The notes beneath the pieces are model-generated. The model had not been told where the DNA came from and searched no databases. It saw only the letters and a program-made list of their open reading frames with translations. The translations under genes were made by a program, and so were the position numbers. Positions 14,816-24,465 of a DNA stretch of 64,000 nucleotides are shown here, piece after piece. Location of the stretch: assembly GCA_032358165.1 (NCBI GenBank), contig JAALGY010000031.1, positions 682,001-746,000 on the forward strand. The letters run 5' to 3'. The stretch's first letter is position 1; every line of letters starts with the position of its first letter. This DNA comes from Diplosphaera chodatii. Lineage: Eukaryota; Chlorophyta; Trebouxiophyceae; Prasiolales; Stichococcaceae.

Positions 14816-17800
14816 ATGCGGCTGCACAGCAGTCAACACGGTGCGGCTGTCGCGGCGGCAGCCACGCTGGTGCTGCTGGTCCGTGTGCTGCCAGGCGCCA
14901 GCGGCGCGGGGCTGGCGGCAAACAACACAAAGTCCATCCTGTACCTGAAGTCGACGCTGAATGTGCGCACCGGCCGTCTCTGTGTGCCATGTTGCACGCC
15001 TGCTGATGGACGCCCTGCCGCGCCTGCCTTCAGCTAGCGACGCCGCCAACAGCTGAGTGTCCTGGTGCTTTGGCCACTGCAGACGGCGGCCACTACTGCC
15101 CTGGAGGTGGCGGTGAGCTGGCGATACTACAGCACCCCATGCACTGACAGTCAGTGACGTGTACACTTATCACATCAGAGCAGTGTTTCATCACCAACTG
15201 CTTGTGTGCTGCAGTGGGCCAACAGCAACAATTATACGGCCGTGGTGCGCGCTGCTGACATGCATGGAGCACTGCATGATCCAGGATGCATGCAGCTAGC
15301 AGCTCATAGCCACTGCGTTCATGTGTGCACATAGTACTGAGGCATGTTTTCTGTGGTCGGCATGACAGATCGTCACTGACACCCAGTGGAACAGCATGAC
15401 GCTGTCAGAATTTCAGGTGGGAGCCTGGCCATCTGCTGGCATGCTCGCCAGCTGCTCAGTGTACAGACGGCTCAGCGCCATGCAGCGTGCTGGGTGAATA
15501 ACATATTCACGTCCTCTCTGCAGTCGTACAAGGCAATTGTGCTTGGCGATCCCAACATCGAAGTGAAGGACTCTACAAATGCCACGGCTACTGACAACGC
15601 TGACATCATGTCACAAGGTGAGTACGGCAGCGCGTGCAACATCATGCCCCAGGCAATGGTCAACACCATCAACACCACATAGTTGCGAGAAGCAAACAGG
15701 CAATCCACAACTGCCATGCAGCCCCTGGGTATGCCACTGCGACAAACTCCAGGGCCACATGGGCACCGGCGGTCACTGGCAATATCGTCATCGTCGGAAC
15801 GGATCCCGGCAATGATGGCGTCAATGCCGGTTCCTCCACCGCCGTCAAGAACGGAGCCATTGCACTGATCAACGCTTCGGTGTCCTATGTGGCAGGTAAG
15901 CCTTGTTTTGGCAGCCCTGCTTGAGGCGACTGCGTCGAGCAAGCATCTGTCGTAGGCGTCAATCACCATGCCGGTTTCCCGACCTCTGACTGCCATGGCA
16001 TTGCTGTGGCAGGTTCAACAAACAATGGCACGGGGTGAGGTCTGCCTCAGCGTCGACATCGAGTTGCTGGCCATAGGCCTCATGAGACTGCCGCCTGTCC
16101 CTGGCGGCCCTGCAAGACTTTGCAACCCTGCAGCTGCCGTAGCTGCATGGATTCAGGGGTTGCTGTTGCCGGCTGCAGGTTCATGCTCAGCCTGTCCAAG
16201 TAACTACTACAATGTTATCACGCCACAGCGGATGACCATCATGGACCCTTTTGCCACAAGCGCCAACAGCCCGGGCTTTTACTCCTACTGGTGAGCAGCA
16301 TCCACCTACCTGTCTGCTGCATCGCATTCAGTCGCACATGTCAAGTGCCGCTGATCTGTCCATTGCATGTGACCCTTGCCCTGGTGCTGTCACGTCGCAT
16401 CATGCTCCTGTGCGCTGCTGCAGGCCATACCCAGGCGTCTCAGACAACTGTGAGCCTGTGCCATAGCATGGGACTCTTGTGCAGCTGAGGCACTGAAGAG
16501 GGTTCAGTGCAGTTCAGCAACCCTGTACGGTGCAGTGCCTGTACTGACAGCATTTTCATGCCATTGTGCAGGCAATAAGATCACGAAGGGTGCGACCGCT
16601 CGAGTTCACTGAGGCATCAAAGCCTGTGTCGCATATATACTTGCTACACACCACGACTGCATCGCTGTGCTGCTTCTACTTCAGCACCACATGACTTGGA
16701 CGTGACTCTTGTTCACCTCATTGCCTGCGTGCTGTCTTGCCGCTCCAGGTGCTAACATCAGTGTCGGCACGTTCAACTCGCTTACGGTGGCACAGCTGTC
16801 GGACTGGAGCTGTAGTATCCGTGAGTTGCCTTGCATCTGCATCTGCAACGGGCATTGCGTACCTGATCCCGACTACTGAGTACCGACTGCCTCAATCACA
16901 CCTCAGTCTGCCGTATAATCATACAGAGCATGTCACACGATGCGGTTTCCAACCTTGCAGATGAGGTCATCAGTCCATACGATCAAGGCTTTGCCGCATT
17001 GGGGTTTGCAACTGCGACACCCTATGTGAGTCTATGCTGGCTTGCAAGCACAGCTGCCCTTCTTACTGAATGCATGCAGATGCGATGACACACTGCTGCA
17101 GATGCCATTGCCTTTGCATGAGGTGGATCTGGTGCCTGCAGCTGCTCGCCCGGGGCGATTTGCAAGTCACGACTTGCCCCATGAACAAGTTTCTGTCCAA
17201 TGGTGGCACTGCCAACGCAACATGCGTGGATTGTCCCAACGGAAAGATCTCTCCAGGTAACTGCAGTGCAGCGTTGGGACGGCTGGCTTTGTGCGCTTGT
17301 GTCTCTTGTGCAGCTTGCTGTTTTTGTCTCTGGCCTTGAAAGGCGAACTTTCGAAAGGCGGTTTTGCGAAAGGAAAGGCGGATCTGCGAAAGGGCGATGT
17401 GCGATTAGGGGTAGTTAAAGATCTCTTCTTTTTTTCACTACCCCTAGTGCGATGTGCAATAATGGCGCAGGTGGCACTGGAGACCAGTCGTCCTGCACAA
17501 ACGCACCGCCCCCACCGCCAGCCCCATCTCCACCGCCCCTCCCCTCACCGCCGCCTCGCCCACCTCCCGCCCCTGCGTCATCGCCACCTCCACCTTCGCC
17601 GCCTCCCCCGCCACCCAGTCCCCCGCCCAGCCCACCGCCGCCCAGCCCCTCTCCGCCGCCTTCACCACCATCCAGCCCACCACCGCCCAGCCCGCCGCCG
17701 CCCTCTCCGCCCCCTCGGCCTCCCCCCAGCCCACCTCCGCCCAACCCGCCACCACCTTCTCCGCCCCCTGGACCCCCGCCCAGCCCTCCACCGCCCAGCC

Positions 17801-20800
17801 CGCCGCCTCCCAGTCCGCCCCCTGGGCCTCCGCCAAGCCCACCACCGTTGCCACCACCCAGGTGGGTGGCATCTCAATCCTCCAGCACGCCGATGCTTTG
17901 CATAGGCTGGCTGCCTGCATTGATTGAATGTCGAGTCTGTTGGTGCAAACATAACATGCGGTTTACTGGTCTGTTGCAGCCCACCGCTACAGCCGCCGCC
18001 CAGCCCGCCGCCTGCGCCCCCTCCCCAGCCGCCGCCCTCGCCACCACCCAGCCCGCCCCCGCTACCCGGCCTCACATTTGATGACCTTGCAGATGAGCAG
18101 CCAGTCCCCAGCAGCTATGACGGCGCGACAGGCGTGATCTTCGGCAGCCAGACGGGACAGTTCATTGCAGCCGACACCCAAGTGCATCCAGCTTACCTGC
18201 CGGCGATGGTCTCCCCTGACGGCATCATCATCAACGAGGCCGGCCTGCCGGCGGAGCTGCACTCCGCCGACGGCGTCACCTTCGACATCGCATACGTGTA
18301 TGCGGCCACGCTGACCGGCAAGGCGGTGAACGTGACCATCGTCGGCAGCCTGGGCGGCAGCGAGGTCGCCCGCCTGGTGGTGGAGCTGCACCCCGGCGCC
18401 CGGCCCCTGCTGCTGGACCTGTCAGCCTTCGTGGGCCTGGACCGCGTGCTGTTCACGCCGGCAGACGCAGACAGCAGCGCCTACGGCCTGAGCACAACGC
18501 TGTTCGGGCTTGACAATGCCAAGATCGCTGTACACGCGGCGCCGCCGCCCCCCAGCCCGCCGCCATCGCCTCCGCCACAGCCACCTCCGAGGTAGGGTCC
18601 ATATGTGCAGACCAGGGTGACTATCAACCGAGTTGATAGTTGAGGGATGCTGCTTGCATTGTGTTCATCCATCGTTATGGTGTCATTTCAAGTCATGCTG
18701 GATTGCTGATGAGGCTGCCCTTCCTCATCCATTACAGCCCGCCCCCCTCGCCACCACCCAGCCCGCCGCCACAGCCCGGGCTAAACTTCGATGACCTGAC
18801 AGCAGGGCAGGCAGTGCCACCCGGCTATGATGACACCACCGGGCTGACGTTCGGCGGCGCAGCAGGCCGCTTCATCGCAGCCGACACTGTGCAGCAGCCC
18901 GCCTACCTGCCAGCGATGGTCTCTCCTGACGGCATCATCGTCAACGAGGACGGCCTGCCGGCGGAGCTGCACTCTGCCAATGGCGTCACCTTCGACATCG
19001 CGTACGTGTACGCGGCCACGCTGACCGGCAAGGCGGTGAACGTGACCATCGTCGGCAGCCTGGGCGGCAGCGAGGTCGCCCGCCTGGTGGTGGAGCTGCA
19101 CCCCGACGCCCGGCCCCTGCTGCTGGACCTGTCAGCCTTCGTGGGCCTGGACCGCGTGCTGTTCACGCCGGCCGACGCCGACAGCAGCGCCTACGGCCTG
19201 AGCACAACGCTGTTCGGGCTTGACAACGCCAAGATCACGGTGCATGCTGCGCCGCCGCCGCCACACCCGCCCCCCAGGTAGGCTGCTGCATGCATGCCAC
19301 CGTGATCTGTATTGGTACCTGGTATCTGCAGCATACAGCATTGCATCAGGCCTTTGCTGACTATGCTCATCGTCACTTGCTGCAGCCCGCCGCCCTCGCC
19401 ACCACCCAGCCCGCCCCCGCAGCCCGGGCTGGACTTCGATGACCTGACAGCAGGGCAGGCAGTGCCACCCGGCTATGATGACACCACCGGGCTGACGTTC
19501 GGCGGCGTGGCAGGCCGCTTCATCGCAGCTGACACTGTGCAGCTGCCCGCCTACCTGCCAGCGATGGTCTCCCCTGACGGCATCATCATCAACGAGGACG
19601 GCCTGCCGGCGGAGCTGCACTCTGCCGACGGCGTCACCTTCGACATCGCGTACGTGTACGCGGCCACGCTGACCGGCCAGGCAGTGAACGTGACCATCGT
19701 CGGCAGCCTGGGCGGCAGTGAAGCGGCCCGCCTGGTGGTGGAGCTGCACCCCGGCGCCCGGCCCCTGCTGCTGGACCTGTCGGCCTTCGTGGGCCTGGAC
19801 CGCGTGCTGTTCACGCCGGCCGATGCCGACAGCAGCGCCTACGGCCTGAGCACAACGCTGTTCGGGCTTGACAATGCCAAGATCACGGTGCATGCGGCGC
19901 CGCCGCCGCCAAGCCCGCACCCCAGCCCCCCGCCCGCTCCGCCGTCGTCACCACCGCTACACCCGCCACCCAGCCCGCCGGCGCTGCCCGGCCTCACCTT
20001 CGACGACTTGACAGACATGCAGCTGGTGCCGAAGGGCTACATGGGCGCTGCGGGCGTGAGCTACGGTGATGCCGTCTCGCACCTGCTGGTCGTGGACACC
20101 AGCGCGGCTTCCCACCCCTTCCGCCCCCATGGTGTCGCCCGAGAACATCGCCGTCAACGTCGGCGGCAAACCAGTCACCATCAGCATCGCCCCATCCGCT
20201 GGCACCATGGCCGTGCACCACTTCTACGTCACCAGCCTCGCGGGCGATCTGACGCTGCTGGTCAGCGGTAACCGGGGCGGTGTGGGCACGCCCGTAGAGT
20301 CCATCACGCTGGACCCAGCGCAGCCACGGAAGCTGGTGGTGCTGCCCGCAGCGTTCGCTGTGCTGGACAGCCTGACGCTCACGCCAGTCGATCTCACCAA
20401 CAACGGCAGCTACAGCACCAACACCACGCTGTTCGGGCTGGACAACCTGTCACTCTCGACGGATCCGGTGCCAGCAGTGGGCGCCTGCTTCGACGACCTC
20501 CCTGTCGGGCAGCAGCCGCCCAGTGGCTACAGCGGTGCTGCGGGACTGACATATGGCGCTGCTGCCCCTGAGGGCGCCTTCATCGTGGTCAACACCAGCA
20601 GCGGGTCCGCCTACGGAGCAGCGGTGGTCTCTCACGACCAGGTCGTCATCAACCGGGACGGCCTGCCGGCCGCACTCAGCAGCGCCGCCACCACCTTTGA
20701 CATCACCAGCTTCTGGGTGACGGGGTTGGCAGCTAACAACACCGTGCGGCTGACCATCACGGCTTCCAAGGACAGCCAACCCGTGGCGAACGCTACCAGG

Positions 20801-23800
20801 GTCGTCGACCTGCCTGCCGGCGGTGAACCTCAGCTCGTGGAGCTGGGCGCAGCGTTCCATGATGTCGACAAGGTTGTCTTCACAGCTGCAGACCCGGGTG
20901 CCCCTCAGGCGGCCCCCAGCACGGCGACCACGCTGTTCGGCATTGACAACCTGGTGACAGTGTCACGCACCCCCATCACGGCGGCGCCCACAGCCGCGCC
21001 GACAGTCTCGCCGACCATAGCACCATCTACAGCGCCCACGGCAAATCCCTCATCAGCGCCCACGGCAGCTCCCACGGCAGCGCCAACGGCAGCACCCACC
21101 TCCAGCCCCACTCAGCCGCCTCCATCAGCAGCGCCAACAGCAGCGCCCACTGCCGCCCCCCTCACCTTCGAGACCGTGCAAGCCGGGCGGCCGGTCCCTG
21201 ACGGTTTCGGCGGCAACGCCGGCGTGAGCTTCGGCAACGCCTCCGAGTCGAGCACCCCCGGCCGCTTCATCGGGATGGACGCCAGTCCGGGCAGCGCTGC
21301 TGCAAAGGCGGACGTGTCGGGCAAGGGGTCCGTCATCGCGAACGAGGGCGGCAAGCCGGTGGAGATCGCCAGCAACCAGCTGAACACGCTCATCGACATC
21401 GCGTCCTTCTACGCGACGGCGCTGACCGCCACGGCGCAGAATGTGACGGTGACCGCCTACAGGGACGGCAGGGAGGCCGACTCCATCACCTTCACGCTGC
21501 AGCCGGGCGCCGCGCCCCAGCAGATCGTGCTGCCGTCCTCCTTCTACGGCATCGACGCGGTCGTGTTCCGGGCCATCCCCAGCGGCAACGCCAGCGGGCA
21601 GCCCAGCCCGGACTCCACGATGTTTGCTCTGGACGCGCTTGCGCTGACGACGCACGCGGCGGACTCGTCGCCGCCGCCGCCGTCGCCGTCGCCATGGTCC
21701 TTTACCCCAGAGCCCCCCATTGCACGTGAGCCGACCTGCACTCTGCCATCATGCCCTGCATGCTCGTCAACCCAAGCTGCTGTTGTGTAATTTTCCTCGT
21801 TGTTGGTGCTTCCACATGATCATATGCTCTGTTGGCCTCAGTGTACCCAACCAGACAAGTCTCACGGTGTCATCAGTAGCTGAGCCCCTTCTTGATGTTC
21901 TGTGTGTCCATCCACAGCTGGCGCTGGGAGGTGCCTGCCTGGCAAGGCGCCGCTGGCAGCCGGCGGCTGCGCAGCTTGCAAGGCGGGCACGGCCTCAATT
22001 GACGGCGCGGCCTGCAGGCCCTGCAGCGCGTCTTCCTTTGCGCCCAGCCCTGGAGCCAGTCAGTGCTTCAGCTGTCTCACACATGGGGCACAGACCGCTG
22101 GTGGCGGCGGCGGCTCCGCCGCCTGCCGCAACCCAGTAGCCAATGCAGCACGCACCGCCTGTGGTGCGCATTGTACTTGCACAATTGCGGCCTTGCCATA
22201 TTATCAGTCGGGTGTGGCGCACCAATTGCAAAGGCTAGCTTGAGCGAAGACAATGTGGCTATGTGCGATTTGGGAGCAACAGGTATGGAACTGGGTATTT
22301 GTGTGCGCTCTGCAGTGCCCCTGCCGCTCAGGGCGTCACTCACCGGTGCAGCCACCGCACGGGGCACGGCTGGCACCTGCATCAATGTCCTCAGCAGCGG
22401 TGCTGCTGCCGTGGGTCTGGCCCAGCAGGTGCTTCTTTTCTTCTATCTTTTTTGTTTTGTTTCGGTAAATGATGTCAGATCACGCCAGCATAGTGAGAGC
22501 AGACTGCTGAGGAGTGATTGGCCACCGCGATAGCTCAGCGGTATCAGAGACGCAAAGGTGCTCACCAAGAACATCTGTCGGCACGCAGTCTGCCGGCGGG
22601 CGCCAGTTCAAGCCACAATGGCTGGCAGCGGCAAGCGTGCGCCTGGTGGCTGGCACCACCAAGCTGAAGGCGCAGAGCGTAGCGGGCGGCACAGCCAAGT
22701 TCAGCGCCATGGCCACATTCAGGGGCCGCACAAGTGGGCAGCTGCTGGGCGCGTTTGTGGACCCCAGCGTTGGCAGCCAGAAGCTGTGCCTTGCGGTGCG
22801 CCCATCTGACAGCATAGCCATCCTGCTCGCTGTTCCCAACACACAACATGGCCGTGTCCGAGACCAGCCACTGCCAAGCCTGCTTCCCCAGGGCTGATGC
22901 CAGCATGTGTGGGCAGTGACGACACGCCCACATGGGCTGTGAGGCGGCTGACCCATGTCCGGCCACATGATGCAGGCACAGGTGGCATTGTGCGCTAAGT
23001 CTGCAGCGCCAAAGCCGACGCACACAAAGCCAAAGCCGACTGTAGCGCCGGCCTGCAAGCCTGGCGCGCAGCGTGTGCGCAGCTCATGTGTGCAGTGCCC
23101 ACCTGGCACAGCCTCTGCAGATGGCAAGAAGTGCAGGTGCGCTGTGACACTGCAAACATGATGCAATCCTATGTATGACTTCTTGCACAGTAGATGACGT
23201 CAAAGCATCAGCACCCGGCACCAAGTCACTGCACTCCGAACTTGACCGCTGTGGCTACATACAGGAAGTGCGCAGCCGGCAACTACGCCAGCGGCAAGGG
23301 TTCTGTCAAGTGCATCGCCTGCACCAGCCCCAGGTCCAGTCAGACATTCACCAACGACGCCGGCCAGACCTGCTTCAAGCCCAACTCCAATGCCAGCCGC
23401 ACCGGCTGTGGTGAGGCCTGCAACAGAGCTACTATCCCCCAATCAAGAACACTGGCTCGCGTGTCCCAGCAACCCGTCGCTGCATGTGGGTGCACATGAT
23501 TGAGTCGTCTGCCAGTGCTGTCATCAGCCTGCTGGCTAATAGAATACGTTTCTGGCAATGCAGTCAAAGCATCTGCCAAGATCGCTGGGCGTGTGTACCA
23601 GTGGGAGGAGAATCACGTCGGGCAGCAGCGCGGGCAGATGTGCATGACGATCCAGGGCGCTGACCGCTATGGTGCCATCGTTCTGCAGCCCAAACCGGGC
23701 TTCAATCCCAAGCAGGTGAGGCCGAGGAAGCGCTCGTCTTTGACATGAGCTTATAGATGCCTGAGAGGAGTGCAATCTTCAACAGCGTCTTGCAGACTGC

Positions 23801-24465
23801 CTAGCCTGTGCCGGAGATCATCTGCAGCTGTGCAAGGCCATGCGAATGTGATGTCACAATGTGTTTGTGTTCGTTTGCACATGAGGACGTGTTGTACAGA
23901 CTGCTTTGCTTCTGGCGTGCCAGGTGGTGGGCTCTAGCATTCGGCTGAATACGCTGCGGCCCAGGGGTGGTCCCCATGGAGGCATCGCAGTTCGCTACCG
24001 CGTGGCCGACAACACCGTGGGCGTGGGCTTCCTGGATCCCGCCAAGAGGATCAGAGCCCCGTCATACCAGACGGTGAGGGGGCTGCGGTTAGATTGTTGT
24101 GAGCGTCCACTTTGGGTTGTGCTGCACCATCTTGCGGACGCATTGCCTGCCAACTGGGGGTGCAAACCCCTTGCAACAATGCCGACACCACTTGCATCCG
24201 TTGCTTCAGTTGGCCTTGCTCTGGCCATGATGGCAAAACGTGTCAAAGGCTCCTGTCACATGCGGCTCCTGTCAAAGGCTTCTGTCAAAGGCTTCTCCTT
24301 TTTGCACATGCGTAGGTGATGGGTTTCACAAGGGAGAACAACCGCAACGTTTGCTTCGAAGGCGCTGTGCGAGTCTGCAAGGTGTCCATTGACGGGAAGA
24401 CGTTCACCGTGCCAAAGCCCGGTGGTGGCAGCTTTGTGACGGACAACGACGATGGCGACTTTTGA
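14816..24465 (+). CDS. Gene A: giant chimeric extracellular-matrix / cell-wall protein, two frame breaks
   Basis: ATG at 14816 gives a signal peptide (VAAAATLVLLVRVLPGASG). The N-terminal module, over about 13 exons to 17256, carries YKAIVLGDPNI, GNIVIVGTDPGND, YWPYPGVSDN, QLSDWSCSIHEV and LLARGDLQVTTC, marks of a secreted domain known from other algal and bacterial surface proteins. SPPP tracts follow (17490-17862 and onward), then six FDDL beta-domains (18068-21660), a Thr/Pro/Ala mucin-like linker (about 20976-21165), Cys-rich ephrin/TNFR-like repeats (CLPGKAPLAAGGCAACKAG near 21930), and a C-terminal domain ending GGGSFVTDNDDGDF, TGA at 24463-24465. Gene B is a tandem paralogue. Odd points: a +1 base at about 16199-16203 and an extra C at 20124-20128 break the frame relative to gene B. 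It is either decaying or affected by sequence error. Likely secreted and wall-associated. No enzyme motif seen. Confidence 0.75.
17337..17405. repeat. Degenerate GAAAGGCG tandem repeat in a gene A intron
   Basis: Four imperfect 15-18 base units beginning GAAAGG(C)G, separated by ACTTTC, TTTTGC and TCTGC-like spacers. They lie in the intron 17257-17468, directly upstream of the palindromic insertion. Confidence 0.6.
17399..17453. mobile_element. Palindromic micro-element, copy 1, with 7-bp target duplication
   Basis: The element spans 17406-17446 (41 bp). It starts TAGGGGTAGTTAAAGA and ends CACTACCCCTA, so the terminal 10 bases (TAGGGGTAGT) are perfect inverted repeats and the inside is A/T-rich. 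GTGCGAT occurs immediately before it (17399-17405) and immediately after it (17447-17453), as a target-site duplication would. It lies in an intron of gene A, 22 bases before the acceptor. It shares its first 16 bases with copy 2. It has no coding capacity, so it would be non-autonomous. Confidence 0.75.
17490..17862 (+). repeat. SPPP proline-rich linker of gene A
   Basis: About 120 codons of Pro with regularly spaced Ser, encoded by CCN triplets, as in volvocine pherophorin and hydroxyproline-rich rod domains. It links the N-terminal module to the FDDL array and ends at the donor after CCACCCAG. A rod shape and hydroxyproline glycosylation are expected from family knowledge. Confidence 0.85.
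17980..21660 (+). repeat. FDDL beta-domain array of gene A (six copies)
   Basis: Copies start near 18068, 18781, 19430, 19990, 20485 and 21165. The consensus runs: FDDL, a Gly-Tyr with GV/GLxFG, a PxMVSPDGIxIN segment, GLPAELHS, FDIAYVYAATLT, VTIVGS, LVVELxPGARP, LDRVLFTP and TTLFGLDNAKI. Copies 1-3 are one subtype and nearly identical in DNA, so recently duplicated. Copies 4, 5 and 6 are three other subtypes. Exons 17980-18591 and 18738-19277 are 612 and 540 bases, both multiples of three with phase-2 ends. The extra C at 20124-20128 interrupts copy 4. Confidence 0.85.
24241..24295. repeat. Short TGTCAAAGGCTYC repeats in the last intron of gene A
   Basis: TGTCAAAGGCTTC occurs twice in tandem (24270-24282 and 24283-24295). 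Variants start at 24241 and 24254. Confidence 0.7.

Noticed and set aside
17456..17905. Arg/His/Pro-rich plus-frame ORF across the SPPP tract
   Set aside because: Frame-shifted reading of CCN-rich DNA; the SPPP frame continues in phase from the Cys-rich exon.
18781..19920. Long minus-strand ORFs (to 262 codons) over the FDDL domains
   Set aside because: They are antisense to well-conserved coding repeats. The plus frame has domain conservation and correct splice signals.
22526..22625. tRNA-like sequence (ATAGCTCAGCGGTATCAGAG followed later by GTTCAAGCC)
   Set aside because: The D-arm-like and T-loop-like parts are too far apart, no acceptor stem pairs, and the GTTCAAGCC part is the coding sequence QFKPQW of gene A, matched by AFKPEM in gene B.
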